From JAFDVL01 sp963794955 (GTDB lineage: Bacteria; Acidobacteriota; Blastocatellia; RBC074), in the NCBI GenBank assembly GCA_963794955.1, contig CAWCGF010000044.1, forward strand, positions 97,850-161,849: DNA of 64,000 nt, read 5' to 3'. This document shows positions 34,263-42,868 of this stretch, piece by piece. The notes beneath the pieces are model-generated. The model was not told the DNA's origin and ran no database searches. It saw only the letters and a program-made list of their open reading frames with translations. Within the stretch, counting starts at the first letter, position 1. Every line of letters begins with the position of its first letter. A program made the position numbers and the translations under genes.

Positions 34263-34846
34263 ACGACACGCTCAATCTGAATCCGCCAACCATCCTTCAA
34301 TCAATGATCGCCGCTACGCGGGCAATGGGATTCACGATGGCTTCGGATGAGTTGACGGGATCGTTGTTGCGCACGCTGGCGGCAACTAAGCTGGCGGGAA
34401 AGTTGCTGGAATTGGGCACGGGCACGGGATTGGCTACGGCGTGGATGCTGGATGGAATGGATAGGCAAGCAATGCTAGACACCGTAGATCAGAATGAATC
34501 GCTCGTAGCCGTGGCCAAAAAATATCTAGCGCATGATTCACGGGTGACGTTTGCCACGATGGAGGGCGGGGCATTTATTAAATTATTGCTGGCGCAATCG
34601 CAAAGCTTCGATCTTATTTTTGCCGACACTTGGCCGGGGAAGTTTTGGTTGCTCGAAGAAACCTTATCCTTGCTCAAACCTGGGGGCTTATATGTGATTG
34701 ATGATTTGTTGCCGCAAGCTAATTGGCCGGAAGAGCACCCGCCGAAAGTCGCACACCTGATTGCGACACTGGAACTACGCTCCGATTTGCGGCTTACTAA
34801 ACTCAACTGGTCAACCGGACTGATCCTGGCGACCCGGATTCATTGA
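34259..34846 (+). CDS. Class I O-methyltransferase-like protein
   Basis: 195 residues. Motif I is LLELGTGTGLATAWMLDGM (about residues 45-63), followed by LDTVDQNESLVAVAKKYL and FDLIFADTWPGKF, with the LLKPGGLYVIDDLLP block at about 140. This is close to the catechol/caffeoyl-type O-methyltransferase layout, although shorter. The start overlaps the preceding ABM gene (ATGA) and it is seven bases from the PhyH dioxygenase, so a small modification pathway is possible. Confidence 0.82.
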   Translation: MNDTLNLNPPTILQSMIAATRAMGFTMASDELTGSLLRTLAATKLAGKLLELGTGTGLATAWMLDGMDRQAMLDTVDQNESLVAVAKKYLAHDSRVTFATMEGGAFIKLLLAQSQSFDLIFADTWPGKFWLLEETLSLLKPGGLYVIDDLLPQANWPEEHPPKVAHLIATLELRSDLRLTKLNWSTGLILATRIH

Positions 34847-34853
34847 AGCTGCT

Positions 34854-35732
34854 ATGCACGAAGATTTATCGCACTATCACACGCCGATCAGCGATTTTTT
34901 TACTACTCCACAAACCAGAGAAGAATGGGAGCAATATCGCCTGCGCGATGAGCAGATCGAATTCTTTCAAGCGTATGGGTATCTCGCTGGCGTACAAATT
35001 CTCAACGACACGCAGGTGGAAACGCTGCGCCGGGAATTGAGTGAACTGGCTGAGCCACAGCATCCACGCCATCATCTGTTTTATGAATTTCACGCGAACG
35101 AATCGGTAGACCCGACGAAAGTGTTGTTCCACGCGCTCGGTGCGTGGCGTATCACGCCAGGCTTTCACGATGTTCTCTGGCATCCGCAATTTGTGATGGC
35201 TGCCTCGCAACTGCTGGGTGGCGCGGTGCGCTTCTGGCACGATCAATTATTTTGCAAACCGGCGCAACACGGCGGCGTAGTGGCGTGGCATCAGGATTAT
35301 TCGTACTGGACGCGCACGCAACCACTGGCGCATTTGACCTGTTGGATTGGACTGGACGATGCGAGTCAAGACAACGGCTGTTTGCAATATATCCCTGGCT
35401 CACATCGCTGGCCGGATTTGCCGATTACCGGCTTGGCGGGCGATATGGAGGCGATTCAAACCGTCTTGAGCGTAGAGCAAAAAGCGGCATTCCAGCCTGT
35501 CGCTATCGAATTGGCAAAAGGGCAATGCTCGTTTCATCATCCGCGTATGATTCACGGCTCGCACGCTAATTTGACGGAGCGCCAACGCCGCGCCACGGTC
35601 ATCAATGTGTTTCGGGATGGAGTATGTTCCGCTTCGGACGAACCGTTGCTTGATGGCGTGCCGGTGGTTTCGGCAGGTGAGAAAATGGGCGGGCAGTTTT
35701 TCCCGCTCCTCTTCGATCCGGCTGCTCGCTAG
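34854..35732 (+). CDS. PhyH-family Fe(II)/2-oxoglutarate dioxygenase
   Basis: 292 residues. AWHQDYSYW (about residue 143) supplies the His and Asp iron ligands and MIHGSHANLTERQRRA (about 232) the second His and the 2-oxoglutarate Arg. DDASQDNGCLQYIPGSHRW between them is the typical PhyH block. The family hydroxylates acyl chains, natural products or amino acid derivatives. It ends the compact run that begins at thpR. The actual substrate is unknown. Confidence 0.9.
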   Translation: MHEDLSHYHTPISDFFTTPQTREEWEQYRLRDEQIEFFQAYGYLAGVQILNDTQVETLRRELSELAEPQHPRHHLFYEFHANESVDPTKVLFHALGAWRITPGFHDVLWHPQFVMAASQLLGGAVRFWHDQLFCKPAQHGGVVAWHQDYSYWTRTQPLAHLTCWIGLDDASQDNGCLQYIPGSHRWPDLPITGLAGDMEAIQTVLSVEQKAAFQPVAIELAKGQCSFHHPRMIHGSHANLTERQRRATVINVFRDGVCSASDEPLLDGVPVVSAGEKMGGQFFPLLFDPAAR

Positions 35733-35840
35733 CCAAATTTTGTGACAATCCAAAAACTGTCATCGTCGTAGCCCCGCGGTTTTATCTATTACGTTAGGCT
35801 CTCATTGTTCTCGTAAATCTATTTTCAGGAGAGAATCAAA

Positions 35841-36488
35841 ATGAAAGCTACACAAAATCGAATCCCGTTAGTTGCCAAACTTTTGTACACCGCATTCGTG
35901 GCTGTGCTCGTGCCGTATTATTGGTACGCCTACGGCCCGACGAATTTCTTGTATTTTTGCGACACGGCTTTATTGCTTACTGTGGTGGCGATGTGGCTAG
36001 AAAGCCCCTTGCTGGCTTCTGCGTCGGCGGTCGGCATTTTGATTCCGCAAGCGGTGTGGGTTGTAGATTTTTTTGGCAGCATCATTGGCAAAGCGCCCAT
36101 TGGTATGACCGCCTATATGTTCAGCCCCAAGCTGTCGTTGTTCATGCGCGGGCTATCGTTCTTTCATTTCTGGCTGCCGTTTGTCTTGGTGTGGCTGGTT
36201 TGGAAATTGGGTTATGACAAACGCGCCCTGAAAGTTTGGACAGTACTGGCGTGGGGCTTGATGTTGATTGCCTATTTCCTCTTGCCCGCGCCACCTGCAC
36301 CAATGAGCAATCCCAACATACCGGTGAATGTGAATTATGTGTATGGCTTGAGTGATGACAAGCCGCAAGTGTGGATGCCGCAGCTTGTGTGGTTTGGCCT
36401 GATGTTAACAGTATTGCCGACCCTGGTTTACTGGCCCACACATTTATTACTGAAGCGATTTTTTCCGGCTACGCAGCCGCACAGTTAA
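35841..36488 (+). CDS. Integral membrane protein, unknown
   Basis: 215 residues with five to six membrane helices (for example LLYTAFVAVLVPYYWYA, FCDTALLLTVVAMWL, WLPFVLVWLVWKLGY, VLAWGLMLIAYFLLP). Loops carry NFLYFCDTAL and NPNIPVNVNYVYGLSDDKPQVWMP, blocks that look conserved but that I cannot name. Its start has CAGGAGAG upstream. The esterase gene follows 14 bases later. Confidence 0.68.
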   Translation: MKATQNRIPLVAKLLYTAFVAVLVPYYWYAYGPTNFLYFCDTALLLTVVAMWLESPLLASASAVGILIPQAVWVVDFFGSIIGKAPIGMTAYMFSPKLSLFMRGLSFFHFWLPFVLVWLVWKLGYDKRALKVWTVLAWGLMLIAYFLLPAPPAPMSNPNIPVNVNYVYGLSDDKPQVWMPQLVWFGLMLTVLPTLVYWPTHLLLKRFFPATQPHS

Positions 36489-36502
36489 TAGCGAATGTCT
36501 TT

Positions 36503-37369
36503 ATGCCTTATCGCACTACGCGACTTTCTGAACCGCAATTCGAGCACGATCATTTGCGGTTTCTGACGTTCAAAAGCCCTGCGCTCAAAGCGCGGGGTGA
36601 CGTTTCATTGTTCATTCCACCCAATATTGAAGCAGCGCAAAATCTTCCGCTCGTACTGTTGTTGCACGGCGTCTACGGCAGCCATTGGTCGTGGGCGATG
36701 ATGGGTGGCGCGCATCGGATCGCCATGCAAATGATCGAAGAAAACCAAATTCGCCCGATGGTGATTGCGATGCCTTCGGATGGATTATGGGGCGACGGCA
36801 GCGGCTATGTGAAGCACGAGGTGGGAGATTATGACCGCTGGATTATGGAAGATGTGATCGGTTGCGTAACAGAAAACATTCCTGCCCTGAGCGCACAATC
36901 GTTGTTGTTCATGGGCGGGCTTTCGATGGGCGGGTTTGGTGCGTTGCGATTGGGCGCAAAGTATGCCGCGCGCTTTGCGGGCATCTCCGCGCATTCGGCC
37001 ATCACGCATTATTCGCAATTGCAGCTATTTGTCGAGGAGCCGTTAGACCGCTACACCGCTCATAATAGCGAAGACGAATTGAGCATTATTTATTGGCTTC
37101 AGCAGCACAAAGAATCTTTGCCCGCGCTGCGATTTGATTGCGGAAAAGACGATTTGCTGGTAGAAGCGAATCGTCAACTTCACACAGAATTGACTGCACT
37201 CAACATTCCGCATCAATACTTCGAGTTTGTCGGTGAACATAATTGGGACTACTGGCGCGAGCACGTGCGGGATACCTTATTATTTTTTGAAGAAAGCAAA
37301 AGTGGCTACACGCAAAATCAAAAGGCAAAAGGCAAAGGGCAAAAATCAAAAGGGCGGCGCTTGATCTAA
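36503..37369 (+). CDS. Esterase D-type alpha/beta hydrolase
   Basis: 288 residues. LPLVLLLHGVYGSHWSW gives the oxyanion-hole strand, FMGGLSMGGFGALRLG the nucleophile elbow with catalytic Ser, FDCGKDDLLVEANRQL the acid, and FVGEHNWDYWREH the catalytic His. This is the esterase D/S-formylglutathione hydrolase-like family. The last ~20 residues (KGKGQKSKG-type, Lys/Gly/Gln-rich) are encoded by one arm of a 22-bp inverted repeat and look like a recent addition to the C-terminus. Confidence 0.83.
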   Translation: MPYRTTRLSEPQFEHDHLRFLTFKSPALKARGDVSLFIPPNIEAAQNLPLVLLLHGVYGSHWSWAMMGGAHRIAMQMIEENQIRPMVIAMPSDGLWGDGSGYVKHEVGDYDRWIMEDVIGCVTENIPALSAQSLLFMGGLSMGGFGALRLGAKYAARFAGISAHSAITHYSQLQLFVEEPLDRYTAHNSEDELSIIYWLQQHKESLPALRFDCGKDDLLVEANRQLHTELTALNIPHQYFEFVGEHNWDYWREHVRDTLLFFEESKSGYTQNQKAKGKGQKSKGRRLI

Positions 37370-37452
37370 GAAATTCAGAAAAGGCTTTGTTTCCGAATAG
37401 CTCTTTGCCGCTAGTTGCGACTGTTTGAGATTTGCCTTTTGCCTTTTGATTT
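37315..37452. repeat. Inverted repeat around the esterase stop, 22-bp perfect arms
   Basis: The 22 bases at 37315-37336 (starting AAATCAAAAGGCAAAAGGCA) are the exact reverse complement of 37431-37452. The left arm is inside the esterase reading frame and encodes its Lys-rich tail; the right arm ends 24 bases before the Nramp-like start. GGCAAA units repeat within each arm. It may be a mobile palindromic element or a terminator-like structure. Confidence 0.8.
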
Positions 37453-37476
37453 CATCTGAAGCCTTTTATTTTGACT

Positions 37477-38826
37477 ATGAAAGACCCCTATCAAATACTT
37501 CCCGAAGACATCGAACAACCACCCGCAAATTTCTCTGGCGCGCTCAAGCGCATTGGACCAGGAATGATTCTCGCCGCGTCTATTGTTGGCTCAGGCGAAT
37601 TAATTGCCACCACGAATCTAGGGGCGCAAATTGGCTATGTTGGTTTATGGATCATTTTGTTGAGTTGTTTCATTAAGCCAGTGATTCAAGCTGAACTGGG
37701 TCGCTTCACAATTGCGAGCGGTGAAACGGGCTTGGCGGGGCTAAATCGTGTCCCGGGGCCGCGCTTCAAGCTCAATTGGATTGTCATTGCGTGGTTCGTG
37801 ATGACGATGATTACGCTGCTGCAAATCGGCGCGATGTTCGGGGGCGTGGCGCAGGTCATGAATTTGCTCGTGCCTGCGATTTCGGTGCCGATTTGGGTAG
37901 TGGTTTTGCTGGCGCTCACTTTGTTTTTACTACTGGGAGGCGGCTATGACAGGATCGAAGGGATTGCCGTTGTCAAAGTTGCGGTGTTCACCGCGCTAAC
38001 GTTTTTGTCCGCTGTTTTGCTGACGCAAATGCCGCAATATTTTTCGTGGTCAGCCGCTGCTGAAGGCTTGAAATTTAAACTGCCAGCAGAAGGTCTCTCA
38101 CCGGCGGTTGCTGTGTTTGGCATCGTCGGTGTCGGTGCCTCGGAACTGTTTATGTATCCGTACTGGTGCGTCGAAAAAGGCTATGCCCGATTTGCCGGAA
38201 AATATGATAGTTCGGTGGCTTGGACCACGCGCGCGCGTGGTTGGGTAAAAGTCATGCATGTGGATATTTTGGCTTCGATGTTGATTTACACGATTGCCAC
38301 GATTGCCTTCTTTTTGCTGGGGGCAGGTGTGTTGCACGGCATGGGATTAGTGCCGGGCAACAAAGAAACCGAAATGATTTCCGTGCTATCGAACATCTAT
38401 ACACAAACGTTTGGTGGGTGGGCGAAATGGATCTTTTATGCCGGGGCGATTGTGACCCTCTACGGTACCATCTTTGCCGCGACGGCAGCTAACTCGCGTG
38501 TGTTTGCCGATATGGTGCGGTTGACCGGGGCCTTTCGCGGAGATGATTACACCACGCGCGTGAAGTTTCGTAATGGCTATGTCATCGGCGCTTTAATTGT
38601 TCCTGTCTGTTTATTCTTCTTTTTCAAAACGCCTGTGCAGATGGTATTGGCTGGCGGGATCGCGCAATCATTGATGTTACCTATCATCGGCATTGGTACG
38701 CTGGTCTTGCATCATCGCTTCATCCCGAAAGAATTACGGTCATCCAAGTTGGTGACCCTCGCACTGTGGCTTTGCACGATTATCATCACTTGCCTGATGG
38801 CCTATTGGGTATGGATGAAGTTATAA
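37477..38826 (+). CDS. Nramp-related transporter lacking the canonical metal-site motifs
   Basis: About 449 residues with about 11 membrane helices. TM1 reads KRIGPGMILAASIVGSGELIATTN: the position of the Nramp DPGN motif is GPGM. In TM6, FGIVGVGASELFMYPYWCVEKG replaces the usual MPHN-type segment with MYPYW. The overall helix pattern and the GSGEL/ATTNLGAQIGYVGLW block support the Nramp superfamily, but the metal ligands Asp and Met appear to be missing. It may therefore transport Mg2+ (as proposed for NRMT proteins) or another substrate. ATG 37477 is preferred over TTG 37471. Confidence 0.8.
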   Translation: MKDPYQILPEDIEQPPANFSGALKRIGPGMILAASIVGSGELIATTNLGAQIGYVGLWIILLSCFIKPVIQAELGRFTIASGETGLAGLNRVPGPRFKLNWIVIAWFVMTMITLLQIGAMFGGVAQVMNLLVPAISVPIWVVVLLALTLFLLLGGGYDRIEGIAVVKVAVFTALTFLSAVLLTQMPQYFSWSAAAEGLKFKLPAEGLSPAVAVFGIVGVGASELFMYPYWCVEKGYARFAGKYDSSVAWTTRARGWVKVMHVDILASMLIYTIATIAFFLLGAGVLHGMGLVPGNKETEMISVLSNIYTQTFGGWAKWIFYAGAIVTLYGTIFAATAANSRVFADMVRLTGAFRGDDYTTRVKFRNGYVIGALIVPVCLFFFFKTPVQMVLAGGIAQSLMLPIIGIGTLVLHHRFIPKELRSSKLVTLALWLCTIIITCLMAYWVWMKL

Positions 38827-38864
38827 TCACCCCGCCCGCAGGAAGCTGATTTTAGGAGCGCGCT

Positions 38865-39446
38865 ATGTCTGCCTTACCGAAACAAGAAACTCGTTACTCA
38901 ATAGAAGAATACGTGACGATCCTGAAAAACTCGGATGAGCGGTACGAGTATTTGGATGGGGAGCTTGTGGCGATGGCGGGTGGGAAGATCGCGCACGGTT
39001 CGATTGCCCTGAATGTTGCTGCGGCGTTGCAAAGTAAATTGACGGGCTCGGCGTGTCGCGCCTTCAACGGCGATGTGGCGATTAAAGTGCCGGCTGCTCC
39101 GCCCTTTCGCTTTCCCAATGCGAGTGTCGCCTGCGGCGAGTTACTCGTGGAAGAATTGCAAGGCATCGAAATGATCGTTAATCCGATTTTGTTGGTGGAA
39201 GTCCTTTCCACCAGCACGGAGAAATATGACCGCGAAGGGAAATTTCTCGCCTATCAATCCATCGAAAGTTTTCAGGAATATTTGCTGATCGAACAAGACC
39301 GCTATCACATCACGCAGTACGTCAAGCAAGGCGATGGGGCGTGGTTGCGCCGCGATTTTATCGGGAGCGAGGCGGAGATCAACTTGTCTTCAGTGGATTG
39401 CGCGCTCACGCTCGGGGAAATTTATCGGGACGTGATTATTGCCTGA
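38865..39446 (+). CDS. Uma2-family (DUF820) PD-(D/E)XK-like nuclease protein
   Basis: 193 residues with the Uma2 plan: YSIEEYVTILKNSDERYEYLDGELVAM, HGSIALNVAAAL, then RFPNASVACGE, ILLVEVLSTSTEKYDREGKFLAYQ and LIEQDRYHITQYV. The usual PD-V---C block, which supplies the first catalytic Asp, here reads PNAS, an Asp-to-Asn change. The E-x-(S/K) block and the Lys are kept. Uma2 proteins are abundant in cyanobacteria and some acidobacteria and have poorly known roles. This copy may be catalytically impaired. Confidence 0.85.
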   Translation: MSALPKQETRYSIEEYVTILKNSDERYEYLDGELVAMAGGKIAHGSIALNVAAALQSKLTGSACRAFNGDVAIKVPAAPPFRFPNASVACGELLVEELQGIEMIVNPILLVEVLSTSTEKYDREGKFLAYQSIESFQEYLLIEQDRYHITQYVKQGDGAWLRRDFIGSEAEINLSSVDCALTLGEIYRDVIIA

Positions 39447-39458
39447 GTTTTGATCTTA

Positions 39459-41315
39459 CTACTTCAACACCTCAAACACTTCCAGGGCGTGTGGAATCTT
39501 GCCGAACGGCGCAGAGACTTGCACGCCTTGCACAAAGGGGCGTACTTCGGCCAACATTTCCTGTGCAATTTTGACGCCTTCGGCTAAAGCTGCTGCGCCA
39601 TCTTCGCATTTGCGCATGCGCTCTAAAATTTCCGGCGGCACATCAACGCCGGGGACTTCGTTGTTCAGAAATTCGGCGTTGCGATAGCTGGTCAGCGGCC
39701 AGATACCTGGCACAATCGGGATGCGGCAATGTTCGATGCGTTTGAGAAAATGCTTCAATTGCGCGACATCGAAGACAGGTTGCGTGATGGCGTATTCGGC
39801 TCCGGCTTCGACTTTCCATTCAAAGCGGCGGATTTCGTGATCTAAATCTGTTGCACCAGGATTTACGCCGACACCGATGAAAAATGCCGTGGGTTTCCCG
39901 ATTGGGTTGCCGCCGGGATCAAGGCCGTGATTCAAGCGGTTGACCATATTCGTCAAGCCAATCGCGTCTATATCAAACACGGCGGTCGCGTCCGGGTACG
40001 GCCCCATCTTCGGCGGGTCTCCGGTAATCAATAGAAAATTGCGCAAGCCCAATGCGGCTGCACCGAGCAAATCCGATTGCATCCCTAACAAATTGCGATC
40101 CCGGCAACAGTAATGCGTGACGGCTTCGATGCCGACTTGTTGTTCGATCAGGAGCGATACAGCGAGCGCGCCCATTCGCGTCTGTGCGCGCGGACCATCG
40201 GGAACATTGACGGCGTCCACGCCCGCTTCTTTCAGCTTGCGCACGCCTTCCAACATCTTCGCGGGATCAATGCCTTTGGGCGGGACGATTTCGACGCTGG
40301 TGATGAACTGATTGTTGGCGACTTTGTAGGCGAGCTTTGAGCGTTCAGCGAGCGGGACAGGTTCGACCTGGACTTTTTGTTCTTCGATGGTGATGGCGCT
40401 GACAGTGCGGCGACCAGGACTGAGCGCGCGCACGGCGTCTACGATGAGCTTGATGTGGTCGGGTGTCGTGCCACAACATCCGCCGACGAATTTGGCTCCG
40501 GCATTGATCAGCCGTTTCGCAAATTTCGCTACATATTCCGGTGACGCCATGTACATTTGGCGGCCTTGCACATCGCGCGGATTGCCCGCATTTGGTTGCG
40601 CGGAAAGACGGCGCGTAGTGAGCGGGCGAATCTTATCAATGGCCGCCAGAATGGCGTTTGGCCCGACGGAGCAATTCAAGCCCAACACGTCTACGCCATT
40701 CGGATCAAGCCATTTGTCGAGCCGCGTAGTGATGACCTCAAGCGGGGTTCCAAACGCGGTTTGCAAGTGATCGTTAACGGTCATTTGGGCAAAGATCGGC
40801 GTGCCGGTAAGTTCGCGGATGGCTTTAATGGCTTGTTCGATTTCGGCCAGGTCATGAAAGGTTTCAAGCACAAAGCAATCTATGCCGCCTTCCAGCAAGG
40901 CCTGGGCTTGTTCACGGAACATCTCTCTCGCTTCGTCAACCGAAGTCGGGCCGTAAGGTTCGATGCGCACGCCGAGCGGGGAAATCGCTCCGGCAACAAA
41001 CGCGTCGTGACGCGCAGCGGAATCAATGGCTTTACGGGCGAGCCGGGCCGCTACGAAATTGATTTCGGCAAGGCGCTCATCAAGTCCTTGCTGGGCGAGC
41101 TTGAGGCGAGAAGCCCCGAATGTGTTAGTTTCGATGATCTCCGCCCCAGCCTTCAAATATTCGCGGTGAATCTCAGTGATGAGGTCGGGGCTGGATAAAT
41201 TCAATTCGTCGTAGCAACGATTGATGTACACGCCTTTGTGATAAATCATCGTTCCCATTGCGCCATCAAAGACGCGGACACGATCTTCTTGCAGGAAATC
41301 ACGAAAGTTATTCAT
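39459..41315 (-). CDS. Bifunctional homocysteine S-methyltransferase / methylenetetrahydrofolate reductase
   Basis: About 618 residues. The first half is a cobalamin-independent homocysteine methyltransferase: VRVFDGAMGTMIYHKG, ETNTFGASRLKL, and the zinc ligands in GLNCSVGP and FVGGCCGTTPDHI. The second half is a MetF-like TIM barrel (FITSVEIVPPKGIDP, LLITGDPPKMGPYPDATAVFDID, GVNPGATDLDHEIRRFEWKVEAGA). Together they generate methyl-THF and methylate homocysteine, as in YitJ-type fusions. I take the start at ATG 41315; a further upstream ATG at 41336 lies in a repeat and adds seven residues. No SAM riboswitch was recognised upstream. Confidence 0.92.
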   Translation of the reverse strand: MNNFRDFLQEDRVRVFDGAMGTMIYHKGVYINRCYDELNLSSPDLITEIHREYLKAGAEIIETNTFGASRLKLAQQGLDERLAEINFVAARLARKAIDSAARHDAFVAGAISPLGVRIEPYGPTSVDEAREMFREQAQALLEGGIDCFVLETFHDLAEIEQAIKAIRELTGTPIFAQMTVNDHLQTAFGTPLEVITTRLDKWLDPNGVDVLGLNCSVGPNAILAAIDKIRPLTTRRLSAQPNAGNPRDVQGRQMYMASPEYVAKFAKRLINAGAKFVGGCCGTTPDHIKLIVDAVRALSPGRRTVSAITIEEQKVQVEPVPLAERSKLAYKVANNQFITSVEIVPPKGIDPAKMLEGVRKLKEAGVDAVNVPDGPRAQTRMGALAVSLLIEQQVGIEAVTHYCCRDRNLLGMQSDLLGAAALGLRNFLLITGDPPKMGPYPDATAVFDIDAIGLTNMVNRLNHGLDPGGNPIGKPTAFFIGVGVNPGATDLDHEIRRFEWKVEAGAEYAITQPVFDVAQLKHFLKRIEHCRIPIVPGIWPLTSYRNAEFLNNEVPGVDVPPEILERMRKCEDGAAALAEGVKIAQEMLAEVRPFVQGVQVSAPFGKIPHALEVFEVLK

Positions 41316-41330
41316 AAGCTGTAAGCTATT

Positions 41331-41378
41331 AGCCATTAGCTGTAAGCTTTGATTCAGAAAAGCTAACAGCTAATGGCT
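41331..41378. repeat. Imperfect inverted repeat before the homocysteine methyltransferase
   Basis: AGCCATTAGCTGTAAGCTTT (41331-41350) is nearly the reverse complement of 41358-41378 (one to two mismatches), with additional tandem AGCTGTAAGCT-like units at 41318-41328. It overlaps the extreme 5' end of one candidate start. It could be a leader hairpin or a degenerate mobile repeat. Confidence 0.6.
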
Positions 41379-41379
41379 C

Positions 41380-41412
41380 AAAAAAAGCCTCGCACGTCAA
41401 TCACGCGGAGGC
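41380..41412 (-). terminator. Intrinsic terminator of lpxD
   Basis: On the minus strand, GCCTCCGC...GTGCGAGGC forms a stem (41387-41412) followed directly by seven T residues (41380-41386). It lies about 130 bases beyond the lpxD stop and ahead of the homocysteine methyltransferase gene. Confidence 0.75.
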
Positions 41413-41542
41413 AACAGGCCTTTTAGCAGTTTTGTCAGTGGAGCAAGTCGCCAGAAATCGCCACGCGCTAATTGTCAGAAAATCGAATCTACTGGGTCAC
41501 ACGAACCCTGTCAAGCAAACGGTTGACGCTGCCTTTTGCCTT

Positions 41543-42583
41543 TCACTCACCGGGGTTCGGTTTCTCCAAATCGGCGAGTCGTTTTTCCAGCAGGCGAATT
41601 GTCCGTGCCATTTCGCCTAAGCGCCGAAACGCCGCCACCGAGCGTAGCCAATCTTTGTTATCGAAGCCGGGAATGCCGGAAATGATTTTGCCCGGCGGTA
41701 CGTCATGGCTGGTCGCGCTTTTTGCTGTCAGTACAACATCGTCACCCACATGCAAATGGCCTGCGATGCCGACTTGTCCGGCCAGAATAACGCGCTTGCC
41801 GATGGACGAACTACCTGCCAATCCGACTTGTGCGCAGATGAGCGAATCTTCGTCAATCGTGCAGGAATGACCAATCTGCACGAGGTTGTCAATTTTGACG
41901 CCGCGCTTAATGCGGGTTTCACCGACCGAAGCACAGTCAATCGTCGTACCTGCGCCAATCTCGACATCGTCTTCGATTACGACACACCCGGTTTGCGGAA
42001 TCTTGAGCCAACTGCGGTCTTCGGCTTTGGCGAAGCCGAATCCATCGGAGCCGACGACAACGTTGTTGTGAATGATGACGCGTTGTCCGACCTGTGCCTT
42101 GGCACGCAAGGCCACGCCGGAATGGATGACCGAATGCGCGCCAATGTGTACCTTGTCATAGAGCGTGACATGCGAGTGAATTGTGACTTGGCTTTCGATC
42201 ACGCAATGCGCACCAATCACGGCACACGCGCCAATGTAGGCGTCGGCAGCAATTTGTGCGGTCGGATCAATCACGGCGGATGGATGAATAAAGGGCGCGA
42301 GTTTTGGTTCGGGATGGAACAGTCGCAGCGCTCGGGTGTAGGCCAGATACGCATCTTTCGCCCGCAGCACGGCAATGTCTGTTCTTTCTATCGGCGCATT
42401 TTGCGCGAGATAAATTGCCGCCGCGCGTGTGTCTTTTACTTGTGCAGTGTAGCGCGGATTGGAAAGAAAGGTGACTTGCCCGGCATCAGCTTCCGACAAT
42501 CCTGCCGCGCCAGTGATTTCCAGGTTGGCGTCGCCGCTTTCGATTGTGGTCCCCGTTTGGTGTGCGAGTTCTGATAGTTTCAT
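41543..42583 (-). CDS. lpxD: UDP-3-O-(3-hydroxyacyl)glucosamine N-acyltransferase
   Basis: 346 residues. The N-terminal uridine-binding domain includes VTFLSNPRYTAQVKDTRAAA. The left-handed beta-helix of hexapeptide repeats follows (SAVIDPTAQIAADAYIGACAVIGAH...), with the catalytic His in QIGHSCTIDEDS and the C-terminal helical segment after GIPGFDNKDWLRSVAAFRRLGEM. It adds the N-linked hydroxyacyl chain in lipid A synthesis, showing a diderm with LPS or a lipid A-like core. The start MKLSELAHQTG is preferred over a further 23 residues of poor conservation. It stands apart from other lpx genes here. Confidence 0.95.
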   Translation of the reverse strand: MKLSELAHQTGTTIESGDANLEITGAAGLSEADAGQVTFLSNPRYTAQVKDTRAAAIYLAQNAPIERTDIAVLRAKDAYLAYTRALRLFHPEPKLAPFIHPSAVIDPTAQIAADAYIGACAVIGAHCVIESQVTIHSHVTLYDKVHIGAHSVIHSGVALRAKAQVGQRVIIHNNVVVGSDGFGFAKAEDRSWLKIPQTGCVVIEDDVEIGAGTTIDCASVGETRIKRGVKIDNLVQIGHSCTIDEDSLICAQVGLAGSSSIGKRVILAGQVGIAGHLHVGDDVVLTAKSATSHDVPPGKIISGIPGFDNKDWLRSVAAFRRLGEMARTIRLLEKRLADLEKPNPGE

Positions 42584-42657
42584 AACCCGTTCAGTATAAC
42601 GCGAGACGAAACGACGGGGAAAATTGCTAGTGGGAATTGCTGGAGTAGACACAAAGA

Positions 42658-42750
<93 letters not shown>

Positions 42751-42762
42751 GCAGCGGGCATA

Positions 42763-42790
42763 AGTATATCTGCGAAGACTTTGGTGTCAA
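42763..42790 (-). promoter_or_regulatory. Strong sigma-70 promoter for tRNA-Ser
   Basis: On the minus strand TTGACA (42785-42790), a 16-base spacer and TATACT (42763-42768). The -10 box ends 12 bases before the tRNA 5' end, fitting transcription start just upstream. Confidence 0.7.
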
Positions 42791-42868
42791 GGCGCATTCT
42801 GGACTTTTCTGATTATGCCGGAAACCCGCTGCTACGAACCCTTCATGAATTTTTTCACTCGCACTCAT

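Noticed and set aside
41316..41542. SAM riboswitch before the homocysteine methyltransferase gene
   Set aside because: No SAM-I, SAM-II or related core could be found; only a palindromic repeat and the lpxD terminator are present.
41705..42574. 289-codon plus-strand open frame antisense to lpxD
   Set aside because: A reflection of the hexapeptide repeats of lpxD; no independent domain.
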